A DNA stretch of 53,839 bases from NCBI GenBank assembly GCA_027483885.1, contig JAIXTO010000183.1:1-53839 (forward strand), written 5' to 3'. Shown here one piece after another: positions 26,482-34,803 of this stretch. The stretch is from Rhizobiaceae bacterium (GTDB lineage Bacteria > Pseudomonadota > Alphaproteobacteria > Rhizobiales > Rhizobiaceae). Under the pieces are notes generated by a model. The model did no database searches and was not told where the DNA came from. It worked only from the letters and a program-made list of their open reading frames with translations. Every line of letters starts with the position of its first letter. Position 1 is the stretch's first letter. A program made the translations under genes and the position numbers.

Positions 26482-28057
26482 GGGCTGCACCCTTTTCGCC
26501 CCGCAGGCGCCCGCCCATCATCAGGCCAATCTCGTCGATATCCACCCGGTCATTGTCGAGCACGCCCATGATGCGTCCCTCGTAAAGCACGGCGATGCGG
26601 TCTGACAGGTTGAGCAATTCCTCCAGTTCCTCCGAAATCAGCACGATACCGGCCCCTGCATTACGCAGGTCAACGATATAGCGCAGCATGATGTTGATGG
26701 CGCCGACATCGAGCCCGCGGCTCGGATAGGCGGCAACAAGGATTTTCGAGGCGATGCGCATTTCGCGCCGGGCCACCAGCCGCTGCTGGTTTCCGCCCGA
26801 CAGGTTGCGGATCGGCATGGCAAAATCGGGGATAACAACCTCTGCTGCACTGGCAATGCTGCGGGCAAGCGTCTTTGCGGCGCCTGGGCGAAACAGGCCA
26901 CCGACGGTCACGGGCGGCTTTCCATATTCGCGCATCACCGCATTGGCGGTGATGGAAAGACCGGGGGCGAGCCCGCTCTGCAGCCGGTCTTCAGGGATAT
27001 GGCCGATGCCGCGGCGCACGAAATCGGCCGCATTGGCATGGGCAATGGCGTGTCCATCGATTTCGATCACGCCGGTTGCGGCCTGCCGCGTTCCAGTCAG
27101 CACTTGCGACAGTTCGCGTTGCCCATTTCCGGCAACACCTGCAATGCCCAGAATTTCGCCGGCGCGGACATCGAGCGAGATGCCGTGCAGAGCCGTATGC
27201 CCGTTATCGTTCAACACGCTGACGTCGCGCAGACGCAGCACCGGCGAGGACGACACGGCAGCCGCCCCCGGGGGGCGGGCGCGCATATCGGCGAGCACAA
27301 TGTCACGCCCGACCATGAGGCGGGCAAGTTTTGCCGGCGTGCAATCGGCAGCAAATTCCGTGCCGGCCTTCCTGCCGCCGCGCAGGATCGTCACCCGGTC
27401 GGAGATTTCCAGAACCTCGTCCAGCTTGTGCGAGATGAAGATCACGGCATTGCCGGTGGAGACGAAATTGCGCAATGCCTTGAACAGTTCACGCGCTTCG
27501 GCCGGCGTCAGCACGGCAGTCGGCTCATCCAGGATCAGCACGCGGGCCTTGCGCGCCAGAACCCGCAGGATTTCCACCCTCTGTTGTTCACCGGTCGAAA
27601 GTTCGGTGATGCGCGCCGATGGCTTGACCTGGAGATTGAATTTCTGCGCAAGTGCCGCCGTGCGTTCTTCGAGGACAGGGGCAGAGGCTCGCCTTGGCGT
27701 CTCGCTCCAGCCGAGATGAATGTTTTCGGCAACGGTGAAGGCGTTGACCAGCTTGAAGTGCTGGTGGACCATGCCGATGCCGGCCGCGATGGCCTGAACC
27801 GGGGAGGCAAACTGGCATGCATAGCCATCAATGATGATTTCGCCGGCATCCGGCTGGTAGATGCCGGTCAGAATATTCATCAGCGTTGATTTGCCCGCGC
27901 CGTTTTCGCCAAGCAGCGCGTGGATCTCGCCCGGCATCACCTCCAGGTCGACATCCTGGTTGGCAATCACGCCGGGGAAATATTTGGCGATGCCCTTCAG
28001 CTGCACGAGCGGTGCTGCACCTGTCGGCACCACATATCGGGGGCTTGGTTCCGTCAT
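26474..28057 (-). CDS. Duplicated-domain nucleoside ABC transporter ATPase (YufO/NupA-like)
   Basis: A 527-residue protein with two ABC modules. The first has Walker A GENGAGKSTLMNIL (about residue 52), signature LSTGEQQRVEILRVL and Walker B LILDEPTAVLTP. The second has a degenerate P-loop region (LGIAGVAGNGQRELSQVL), signature LSGGNQQRLVARREM and a Walker B in which ILVAAYPSRGLD replaces the usual acidic DEP. That asymmetry is normal for sugar/nucleoside type ATPases of this class. It couples with the permeases at 25435 and 24485 and the receptor at 28155. Confidence 0.93.
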   Translation of the reverse strand: MTEPSPRYVVPTGAAPLVQLKGIAKYFPGVIANQDVDLEVMPGEIHALLGENGAGKSTLMNILTGIYQPDAGEIIIDGYACQFASPVQAIAAGIGMVHQHFKLVNAFTVAENIHLGWSETPRRASAPVLEERTAALAQKFNLQVKPSARITELSTGEQQRVEILRVLARKARVLILDEPTAVLTPAEARELFKALRNFVSTGNAVIFISHKLDEVLEISDRVTILRGGRKAGTEFAADCTPAKLARLMVGRDIVLADMRARPPGAAAVSSSPVLRLRDVSVLNDNGHTALHGISLDVRAGEILGIAGVAGNGQRELSQVLTGTRQAATGVIEIDGHAIAHANAADFVRRGIGHIPEDRLQSGLAPGLSITANAVMREYGKPPVTVGGLFRPGAAKTLARSIASAAEVVIPDFAMPIRNLSGGNQQRLVARREMRIASKILVAAYPSRGLDVGAINIMLRYIVDLRNAGAGIVLISEELEELLNLSDRIAVLYEGRIMGVLDNDRVDIDEIGLMMGGRLRGEKGAAHG

Positions 28058-28154
28058 TCGGGCGATCTACCGTCCGGTTCATTCCGGCATGAGAGGCGGG
28101 TAAAGGAACCGGGCGGCAAGGTGCCCGGTCCCTGATCGGTTGCATCAGGCGTGC

Positions 28155-29267
28155 TTAAAGCCCGGTGACGCCTTCGACGGACCAATCCCAGTTGTAAAGA
28201 TCCATTTCCGACATCTTCTGGCCCTTTGCCAAACGCACGGCCCCCTTGGAATCCTTCAGTTCGCCGACGAAGGGCGACCAGCCGCCGAGGATTTTTGTGC
28301 GCACCGCGTCAGCAGCCTTGCCGACATCTGCCGGAACCTTTTCGCCCCAGGCATCACGGTCGACGCCGGCACCCATGGCAAACAGGCTTTCGGTCGGTGT
28401 CCATTCGCCGGCGAGCCGCTTGCGCACCTGTTCGACGTAATAATCCTTGAAGTCGATGATAATCGACGAGACATAGGAGCTGGGCCCATAGCGGCGAATG
28501 TCGGTATTCCACATGGCGGCCCAGACACCGCGTTTTTCGGCGACCTGCAGATAGGCCGCCTCATCCATGATGCCGAACAGGAAGTCGCAGCCATTGTCGA
28601 TCAGCGCCGTGCCGGCCTGGGCCGCCGCCTGCGGATCGAACCAGGAATTGATCGTGATGGTCTGGCAGGTGGCGCTGGGGTTTACCGTGCGCGCGCCCAT
28701 CAGGAAGGCATTGGTGGAGGTATAGACGGAGGCAACCGGGAAGGAGGCGACATAACCGAGCTTGCCGCTCTTTGACAGATGGCCTGCGGCAACGCCCAGC
28801 ACATAGGTCGGATACCAGTGCGCCAGGTAATACCAGCCGAGATTGTCCATCAGCACGTGGCCGTTGCATTCCATGAAGGCCGTATCCTTGGCCCGGCGCA
28901 CCACTTCGTGCAGGAAGTCACCGGTAGAGGACGTGTCAAAAATCATGTTCGCGCCTTCCGACACGAACTGGCGATAGGTGCGCGTGGCATCCGCCGAATA
29001 GGGGACGTTCTCCACCTCGAGCACCTTTTTGAGGTTGGGGAATTTTTCCTTCACCGCCAGAACGCCCTGATGGTGGGACCAGGTCCAGCCCTCGTCGGTG
29101 ACCGGGCCGACATGGCCAAAGCCGATCACGGCATCCTTCTCGTTGACGGCAGGAAGTGCTGTTGCGGCAGAGGCAGAACGAACAAGGCCAGGCAGCGCAA
29201 GCGAGGCACTGCCGGCCGCCGCCATGTTCAGGAAGCCGCGACGGGAAAGACTACGCAGGTCGATCAT
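28155..29267 (-). CDS. BMP-family (PnrA/BmpA-like) nucleoside-binding protein with Tat signal
   Basis: A 370-residue periplasmic receptor, first gene of the leftward purine operon. The leader SRRGFLNMAAAGSASLALPG is a twin-arginine signal with AxA cleavage at about residue 33 (SASAATA); many BMP proteins are Sec lipoproteins, so Tat export is notable. The mature protein has AVIGFGHVGPVTDEGWTWSHHQG and NMIFDTSSTGDF typical of PnrA/BMP folds. Length is normal. PnrA-type proteins bind purine nucleosides; the ligand here may be a substituted purine. Confidence 0.9.
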   Translation of the reverse strand: MIDLRSLSRRGFLNMAAAGSASLALPGLVRSASAATALPAVNEKDAVIGFGHVGPVTDEGWTWSHHQGVLAVKEKFPNLKKVLEVENVPYSADATRTYRQFVSEGANMIFDTSSTGDFLHEVVRRAKDTAFMECNGHVLMDNLGWYYLAHWYPTYVLGVAAGHLSKSGKLGYVASFPVASVYTSTNAFLMGARTVNPSATCQTITINSWFDPQAAAQAGTALIDNGCDFLFGIMDEAAYLQVAEKRGVWAAMWNTDIRRYGPSSYVSSIIIDFKDYYVEQVRKRLAGEWTPTESLFAMGAGVDRDAWGEKVPADVGKAADAVRTKILGGWSPFVGELKDSKGAVRLAKGQKMSEMDLYNWDWSVEGVTGL

Positions 29268-29539
29268 TGGAACCCCTTATTGTTTCTGTTTCGAATATGC
29301 GATGGGAAGCGGCATTCCCCCGTCGGCCTTAAAATTGGCAGCCAATCTGCTGCAACTCCCGTGCCAAGCCGCAAGGGCGACCGTGTTGGGGCAAGACAGC
29401 GGGCAGTGGCCCAGCTTCTGCGCGTCCCTTCAAGCCTGCTGCCTGCCCAATCGGACTGCCCTGAAAATGCGCAGCGACACCTTTGCTTCCAGCTGGAAAG
29501 CCTGCCCACACCCTTCGAGCCCGAGCTTTTCAAATCGCC

Positions 29540-29594
29540 AGTGTTCCGCATAGTCGAAAAAAACGGATCGGAAGCATGCGCAAAAGGCAACATC
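29540..29594 (-). promoter_or_regulatory. LysR-type control site A of the purine divergon
   Basis: On the minus strand GATGTTGCCTTTTGCGCA (29594-29577) is followed after exactly 23 bases by CTATGCGGAACACT (29553-29540). Both parts, with the same spacing, recur at 34210-34264 ahead of the split decarboxylase. The first part contains TGCCTTTTGCGCA, a T-N11-A LysR box. Site A lies about 66 bases upstream of the start expected for the rightward promoter at 29613-29642, the usual position for a LysR recognition site, so it could control both directions. The rest of 29268-29676 holds no coding sequence that I can support. Confidence 0.65.
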
Positions 29595-29612
29595 TGTCCG
29601 GACAGAATTTGC

Positions 29613-29642
29613 TTGAAAGCGGGCTCTGGCTGAGGCTAGACT
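29613..29642 (+). promoter_or_regulatory. Sigma-70-type promoter of the rightward purine operon
   Basis: TTGAAA (29613-29618) and TAGACT (29637-29642) are separated by 18 bases. Initiation would fall near 29650. A TGAC/GTCA inverted repeat (29659-29675) lies just downstream of that start and may be a repressor site. Confidence 0.5.
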
Positions 29643-29706
29643 GAATAAAATTAAGGCATGACCAAAGTTTAGTCACATGCCCAAGATGCAGACAATCGGA
29701 GACGAA

Positions 29707-29787
29707 ATGCGCCGCAGCAGCATGAACGGGCAGGAGAGGGCGGATCGAACACGCCTTGCCGGGCGCCATCCTGGGGCCGCCCCATGA
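29707..29787 (+). CDS. Possible 26-residue leader peptide
   Basis: A small reading frame starting at ATG 29707 with a strong GGAG site six bases upstream. It encodes an Arg-rich peptide (MRRSSMNGQERADRTRLAG...) and its TGA overlaps the ATG of the next gene (ATGA). Two further in-frame ATGs at 29686 and 29677 would lengthen it. The next gene has a weak ribosome site of its own, so coupling to this leader would explain its translation. No homologue is recognised. Confidence 0.4.
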   Translation: MRRSSMNGQERADRTRLAGRHPGAAP

Positions 29788-30020
29788 ACCCGCCCGTGCA
29801 TTTCCTGTTCGAGGGCGCGTTCGATTGCGACAGCTTTCTCGGCTTTGCCCGTCACCGTGCTGACAGGCTCGATATCGATCTTGACGTCAATGCCTGCAGC
29901 GGCACACGCGTCAGCCTGTCGGTTTCAGGGCAGGAGGCACTGGTCGATATGTTCGAAATGGCCTGCAGCCTTGGCCCAACAGACTGCATCGTGATGGATG
30001 TGACGCGCAGCGATGCCTGA
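29784..30020 (+). CDS. Small acylphosphatase-like protein of unknown function
   Basis: A 78-residue protein that heads the rightward purine operon. Its pattern (FEGAFDCDSFLGFARHRADR, then RVSLSVSGQEALVDMFEMAC, then DCIVMDV) is reminiscent of the beta-alpha-beta acylphosphatase fold, including a strand and helix spaced like VxVxxxGxxxxVxxF, but the catalytic Arg-Asn loop is not evident. Encoded 42 bases before the Rieske protein, it may be an accessory or substrate-channel subunit. I recognise no named family. Confidence 0.6.
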   Translation: MNPPVHFLFEGAFDCDSFLGFARHRADRLDIDLDVNACSGTRVSLSVSGQEALVDMFEMACSLGPTDCIVMDVTRSDA

Positions 30021-30062
30021 TGTCGAGAGGCGCAAGCTTTCAGAATTCAAGGGGAATGAACT

Positions 30063-30761
30063 ATGTCGAGTGAAGCAGCATGGGTGCCGGTGGCGCTCTC
30101 GGCCTCCATCGAACCGGGCACGTCGGCTGGCGCCGTTGTCGAGGGGGCTGAACTTGTTGTCTGGCGCGATGCCAAGGGCGTGGCGCATGTCTGGGAAGAC
30201 CGCTGTCCGCATCGCGGCATGCGCATGAGTTTCGGCTTCGTGCGCGGCGACCATATCGCCTGCCTCTATCACGGATGGTCCTATGATACGGCCGGACAAT
30301 GTCGCCATATTCCCGCCCATCCCGATCTCGACGTCCCAAAGACGATCAAGATCGCCACCTATGCCGTCGAAGAAGCCGGCGGCGTGATCTGGACGCGGCT
30401 CGCAACCGCTGCGCAGGCTGCCGATCCGCTTCCCACGATGGGCACAAACCTTCCGGTGCGCAGCCTTTATGCGGATTGTTCCGCGGCCCACGCCCTTGCC
30501 ATCCTGAAACAGACGCTGCTGCCTGTCGGGAAAGGCGAGACGTGTCCCGGCCGGCTGCAGGTCGTTACCCCGCATGTATGGACACTTGAGGCCGGCGCGC
30601 TCAGCCTGTCGATTGCCGTTCAGCTGATTGGTCCACAAAAGATCGGGCTGCATATCCTGGCCGACGAGGGGGCTGCGGATCTGATACCTCACCTTGCACG
30701 CTGGGCGCAGGCTTTGCGGCTTGCCCTTGAAGAGCCTGTAACCGTTGCGGAGGTGGCGTGA
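30063..30761 (+). CDS. Stand-alone Rieske [2Fe-2S] protein lacking an oxygenase catalytic site
   Basis: A 232-residue protein with the Rieske ligands Cys48-x-His50 (CPHRGM) and Cys67-x2-His70 (CLYHGWSYD), then the CRHIPAHP and GVIWTRL strands that end the Rieske domain at about 120. The remaining 110 residues have no D-x2-H-x4-H iron site, so it cannot be a complete oxygenase. It is the mirror image of the two Rieske-less subunits at 23560 and 38416 and probably feeds them electrons, as the extra Rieske domain of NdmD does for NdmC. No fused reductase domain is present. The ATG at 30063 has GGGGA upstream, and the gene overlaps the GST-like gene by one base. Confidence 0.88.
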   Translation: MSSEAAWVPVALSASIEPGTSAGAVVEGAELVVWRDAKGVAHVWEDRCPHRGMRMSFGFVRGDHIACLYHGWSYDTAGQCRHIPAHPDLDVPKTIKIATYAVEEAGGVIWTRLATAAQAADPLPTMGTNLPVRSLYADCSAAHALAILKQTLLPVGKGETCPGRLQVVTPHVWTLEAGALSLSIAVQLIGPQKIGLHILADEGAADLIPHLARWAQALRLALEEPVTVAEVA

Positions 30762-31393
30762 TGTCTGAAATCACCCTCTACAATCACGATCTCGACGAGA
30801 ACTGCTACCGCGTGCGGCTGATGCTCTCCTTTCTCGGCCTTGCCCATGAGATCGTGGCCATCGACATGGTGCCCGGTCATGAGGAAAAGGGGCCGGCCAT
30901 GCGGGCGCTCAACCCGCTTGGCAGCCTTCCCATTCTCAAGGATGGCGACCTTGTGCTCTATGGTACGCAGGCGATTCTTGCCCATCTGGCGCGCGCCCAT
31001 GATGCGGCCGGCGTCTGGCTGCCGCTTGAACCCGCCATCTTTTCACGCGTCATGCAGTGGACGTTCTTTTCCGCCACGGCACTCTCCTGCGCCATCGAGG
31101 CACGGCGCGTGGCCGTTTTCGGTCTTGGCGGAGATCTTGAGACGCTGAAGCACGAGGCGCGTCAGGCGCTGCGCATCATGGATGATCACATGGTCCTGCG
31201 CCATATCGAAGGTTTTGAGTGGTTTGCGGCAGATACCCCGACGATTGCCGATCTGTCGCTCCTGCCAAGCTTTGCGCTCAGCCGCGATTATGGCATCGAC
31301 CATGACGAGTTTCCCGCCCTTCGCCGCTGGCTGCGGCGGTTCCGCATCCTGCCCGGGTTCCGCACCATGCCGGGCATTCCAGATTATCATTAA
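30761..31393 (+). CDS. Glutathione-S-transferase-like protein (possible NdmE counterpart)
   Basis: A 210-residue protein with a thioredoxin-fold N-terminal domain (ITLYNHDLDENCYRVRLML, ALNPLGSLPILKDGDLVLYG) and an all-alpha C-terminal domain (TPTIADLSLLPSFALSR). I use the ATG 30761 with GGAGG seven bases ahead; a GTG three bases upstream is also possible. In the NdmCDE complex of methylxanthine degraders a GST homologue (NdmE) is a structural subunit needed for N7-demethylation. Its one-base overlap with the Rieske gene argues for such a structural role rather than detoxification. Confidence 0.85.
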   Translation: MSEITLYNHDLDENCYRVRLMLSFLGLAHEIVAIDMVPGHEEKGPAMRALNPLGSLPILKDGDLVLYGTQAILAHLARAHDAAGVWLPLEPAIFSRVMQWTFFSATALSCAIEARRVAVFGLGGDLETLKHEARQALRIMDDHMVLRHIEGFEWFAADTPTIADLSLLPSFALSRDYGIDHDEFPALRRWLRRFRILPGFRTMPGIPDYH

Positions 31394-31447
31394 AGACAAG
31401 GCGGGAGCCGCAACCGGCACATCCCGTCACAAGAGGAGACCTTGCCA

Positions 31448-33247
31448 ATGGCGCTCACCCGATTTTCCGTCGCCCCGCTTGCTAGCATGACGCGGCGGCT
31501 GGCCGATGTCGCTTCCGGACGTGCAAGCCCGGATCTGGTGATCACCGGGGCACGCGTGCTCTCCACCTATTCGGAGCGCATCCTGCCGGAGCGGGAAGTC
31601 TGGATTGCCGGTGGCCGGATCGCGGCCGTCAAACCGACCGGTACATCGAAAAGCACAAGTGCGAAGCGTTATGATGCGAGAGGCGGCATAATCGCGCCGG
31701 GGCTCGTCGATCCGCATATCCATATCGAATCGAGCATGGTCACGGCCTGCGCCTATGCGGAAGCGGCCCTTCTCAACGGCACGACGACAATCTTCTGCGA
31801 TAGCCACGAGATCGGCAATGTCATGGATGTGGCGGGCGTCGAGGCGATGCTGGAGGATGCACGCCATGCGCCGCTGTCGATTTTCCTCACCGTCCCCTCG
31901 ACCGTGCCGGCAACATCGCCCGATCTCGAAACGGCAGGCGGCGACCTGACGGCAGAGAAGATCGCGGCGCTCTTCGACAGATGGCCGGAAGCCGTGGCGC
32001 TGGGTGAAAAGATGGATTTCGTACCCGTCACCATGGGGGATGAGCGGTCACACGCCATTCTGGCCGCAGCGCTTTCGCGCGGAAGGCCGGTCTCGGGCCA
32101 TGTCTATGGCCGCGAATTTGTTTCCGCCTATGCCGCGTCCGGCGTTACGGATACGCACGAGGCCATCGACCGCGACATTGCCGATGACCTTCTGGAAGCC
32201 GGTATCTGGCTTTTCCTGCGCGGCGGACCGCCGACGACACCGTGGCATTCGCTGCCGGATGCGATCCGCACCGTCACCGAGCTTGGTGCCTCGCACAAGC
32301 GCATTGCCGTCTGCACCGATGACCGCGACGCCGAAGATCTTCTTGCCTTCGGCCTTGATTGGGTGGTGCGCGAAGCACGCCGCGCCGGCATGACGCCGGA
32401 ACAGGCCTGGGCCATGGGCTCGCTCCACGGCGCGACGCGCTTTGGCATGGAAGGCGATATCGGCGGCATGGGCGGTGGCCGGCGCGCCGATCTGGTGCTG
32501 CTCGATGATGATCTGAACCCCAACAGCACCTGGTATGGCGGCGAACTGGTGGTGGACCAGAAGGCCATCACGCCAGCGCTCGATGCCGCCCTCTCCAACC
32601 GCTGGCGTTATCCGGAGGCCGCCTATCACACGGTCAAACTGCCGAAGGACGTAAAGCTGACCCCGGATCTGCCGGGCGGCACAGTGATTGCCAATACCAT
32701 CCGCACCGAACTGCCGGGCATCATCCTTGGCCACGAGAAAATCACGCTGGAGCCGGCCAATGACTGGGAAACCCATTTTTCCCGTCACGGGCTCTGCTTC
32801 GTCACGGTAATCGAGCGACATGGGAAATCGGATGGCAATGTGGCGCATGCGCTTCTGTCGAATTTCGCGCTGAAAAGCGGCGCGGTCGCCTCGTCCGTTG
32901 GCCATGACAGCCACAACATCATCATCGCCGGCACCAATGAGGCCGACATGCAGGTGGCGCTGCGCGCCATCGAGGCGCATCAGGGCGGGGTCTGCGTGGT
33001 GCAGGATGGCAAGGTGACGGCCATGGTGCCGCTGCCGGTCGCGGGCCTGATGTCCGACAAGCGCGTGCATGAGGTCTCGGCGGAAGTGCAGGCGCTGAAG
33101 GTGGAGTGGGAAAAGGCCGGCTGCACCATTCCCTATATGGGCTTCAACCTCATTCCGCTGTCGGTCATCCCGGAAATCCGCATCACCGACAAGGGCCTCG
33201 TCACCGTGCCCCAGATGGCCATCGTCCCGCCATTCGAGGCGGCTTGA
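31448..33247 (+). CDS. ade: Adenine deaminase (Ade-type amidohydrolase)
   Basis: A 599-residue metal-dependent deaminase converting adenine to hypoxanthine. The Ade signature is [12 protein letters not shown] with His90 and His92; [16 protein letters not shown] and the late [19 protein letters not shown] are also family motifs. ATG 31448 has GGAG nine bases upstream. It sits between the GST-like gene and the LysR gene (one-base overlap, TGATG). In this cluster an N6-substituted or N-methylated adenine may be the real substrate, which is inference. Confidence 0.93.
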   Translation: MALTRFSVAPLASMTRRLADVASGRASPDLVITGARVLSTYSERILPEREVWIAGGRIAAVKPTGTSKSTSAKRYDARGGIIAPGLVDPHIHIESSMVTACAYAEAALLNGTTTIFCDSHEIGNVMDVAGVEAMLEDARHAPLSIFLTVPSTVPATSPDLETAGGDLTAEKIAALFDRWPEAVALGEKMDFVPVTMGDERSHAILAAALSRGRPVSGHVYGREFVSAYAASGVTDTHEAIDRDIADDLLEAGIWLFLRGGPPTTPWHSLPDAIRTVTELGASHKRIAVCTDDRDAEDLLAFGLDWVVREARRAGMTPEQAWAMGSLHGATRFGMEGDIGGMGGGRRADLVLLDDDLNPNSTWYGGELVVDQKAITPALDAALSNRWRYPEAAYHTVKLPKDVKLTPDLPGGTVIANTIRTELPGIILGHEKITLEPANDWETHFSRHGLCFVTVIERHGKSDGNVAHALLSNFALKSGAVASSVGHDSHNIIIAGTNEADMQVALRAIEAHQGGVCVVQDGKVTAMVPLPVAGLMSDKRVHEVSAEVQALKVEWEKAGCTIPYMGFNLIPLSVIPEIRITDKGLVTVPQMAIVPPFEAA

Positions 33248-34209
33248 TGGACGCCTACCGGCTGGGTCTGGTTGCCACCCGCATCCATTATTTCCAGCTG
33301 GTGGCGCGGCTGGGATCGATCCGCCAGGCAGCGCTGTCGCTGAATGTCGCGCCGTCTTCGGTCAGCCGGATCCTGCGCCAGCTGGAAGACGAACTGGGCA
33401 CGCCGCTGTTTGAGCGGGTGCGCCAGCGCCTGAAGCTGACCAGCGCCGGCGAGCTTCTGCTTTACCACGCGCGGGCCTCGCTATCCGAGCTTGCACGCGC
33501 CTGCGCCGAGATCAATGACCTGCATGGCCTGCATCGCGGAACCGTCTCTATCGCCGTGGTGGAGAGCGTGGCGCGCGGCCTGCTTCCGGCAGCCCTTGCC
33601 GCGTTCTGGGCGCGCCATCCGGCCATCACCGTCGATATCAAGGTGATGGCCTCGCAGGAGGCCGCCAATGCGGTGGCCGAAGGCGAATGCGATCTTGCCG
33701 TGCTGTTTGACGTGCGCGTGCCGCGCACCGTGCGGCGCATTGCCAGCGTCTCGCTGCCGATCGGGGTTCTGGCGCTGCCCGGAAGCGAGATTGCCAGCCG
33801 GACGGAGCTGAAACTCTTCGATCTTGCCAACCGGAGGGTGATCCTTTCCGACAAGAGCCTGACGCTTGGCGCCTCCGTGGAGGATGCCCTGAACGGGTCG
33901 CTGCTTGACCTGTCGCGCCGCTCGCGCACCAATTCCATCGGCCTGATGGTGGAACTTGCGCTGAGAGATCTCGGCCTTGTTCTGCAAACCCGCGTCGGCG
34001 TTGAACAGGAGCTGGCACAGGGTCTTCTTGTCTTCGTGCCGCTCACCGACACCCGGCTTCCCAACCGCAAGCTGATGCTGCTGTCCCGCTCGACCAAGGA
34101 AATGTCGGATGCGGCAAGCGCACTCGGCCGGCTGCTGGAACAATCGGTCGAGCAGCTGACGCAGGCATCGGGGCAGACGGGTGGGCAGGGATTGGGAAAG
34201 GCATCTTGA
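33247..34209 (+). CDS. LysR-family transcriptional regulator
   Basis: A 320-residue regulator with an N-terminal winged helix (YFQLVARLGSIRQAALSLNVAPSSVSRILRQ split around residues 15-45) and a periplasmic-binding-like effector domain (RGTVSIAVVESVARGLLP). It starts at ATG 33247, overlapping the adenine deaminase stop. Two T-N11-A sites with identical flanks, 29577-29594 and 34210-34227, lie at the two main promoter regions of the purine cluster, so this protein is the best candidate to control it in response to a purine intermediate. Confidence 0.93.
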   Translation: MDAYRLGLVATRIHYFQLVARLGSIRQAALSLNVAPSSVSRILRQLEDELGTPLFERVRQRLKLTSAGELLLYHARASLSELARACAEINDLHGLHRGTVSIAVVESVARGLLPAALAAFWARHPAITVDIKVMASQEAANAVAEGECDLAVLFDVRVPRTVRRIASVSLPIGVLALPGSEIASRTELKLFDLANRRVILSDKSLTLGASVEDALNGSLLDLSRRSRTNSIGLMVELALRDLGLVLQTRVGVEQELAQGLLVFVPLTDTRLPNRKLMLLSRSTKEMSDAASALGRLLEQSVEQLTQASGQTGGQGLGKAS

Positions 34210-34264
34210 GATGTTGCCTTTTGCGCAACGAATGCGTCAGAAGATATCAGCTATTCGGAACACT
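34210..34264 (+). promoter_or_regulatory. LysR-type control site B ahead of the split decarboxylase
   Basis: GATGTTGCCTTTTGCGCA (34210-34227), 23-base spacer, CTATTCGGAACACT (34251-34264); same order and spacing as site A at 29540-29594. The first part is also a GTTGC/GCAAC dyad (34213-34229). It starts one base after the LysR stop and about 80 bases before the start codon at 34303, a position fit for activation of 34303-44415. Confidence 0.65.
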
Positions 34265-34302
34265 TCAGGTTTGCGATCCTTTGCTCGAAACGAGGGAAAA
34301 CC

Positions 34303-34803
34303 ATGAAGCCATCATCCGTCGATGCCGTGATCCGCGGGCTGAAGAAAGCCGGCGTCAGTACCGTCTGCTACCTGCCGGACTCGCTCTTCAAGGAGCTTTA
34401 CCCGGCACTTGATGCCGATCCGGATATCCGCACCATCCGCGTGACCAATGAAGGCGAAGGTGCTGCCATCTGCGGCGGCGTCTTTCTCTCGGGCAAGCGG
34501 GCAGCGCTCATCATGGAAAATTCCGGCCTGCGCGCCTCCGTCGAGCCGCTGGCGCGCATGGGGCTGGGGGCTGGCATACCCGTCATCATGCTGATGAGCT
34601 ATCGCGGTGAACTGGGCGAAAACAACTGGTGGGCCATTCCGCACGGCATCACCATGGAACCGGTGCTGAACGCACTGCGCATTCCCTACCGCGTTGTGCG
34701 CGAGGAAGACGAGATCGAGCAGTCGATCGTCGATGCCTATAACTGGTCCTACAATGCCTATTACCATTCGGCCATCGCCCTTGGCGGGAGTATCGTTCGA
34801 TGA
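34303..34803 (+). CDS. ThDP-dependent decarboxylase, Pyr-domain subunit (ComD-like)
   Basis: A 166-residue protein equal to the pyrimidine-binding half of a ThDP enzyme, like the alpha subunit of sulfopyruvate decarboxylase. The catalytic ThDP glutamate is in VTNEGEGAAICGG; the flanking CYLPDSLFKELYP and SYRGELGENNWWAI are typical of the ComDE/phosphonopyruvate decarboxylase group. It overlaps the partner subunit by four bases. No sulfonate or phosphonate genes are nearby, so it probably decarboxylates another 2-oxoacid to an aldehyde, perhaps for the aldehyde dehydrogenase at 42901. Confidence 0.87.
   Translation: MKPSSVDAVIRGLKKAGVSTVCYLPDSLFKELYPALDADPDIRTIRVTNEGEGAAICGGVFLSGKRAALIMENSGLRASVEPLARMGLGAGIPVIMLMSYRGELGENNWWAIPHGITMEPVLNALRIPYRVVREEDEIEQSIVDAYNWSYNAYYHSAIALGGSIVR

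Noticed and set aside
29268..29539. Possible purine riboswitch in the leader of the nucleoside importer operon
   Set aside because: I looked for the conserved core and pairing of purine riboswitches in the long leader and did not see them.
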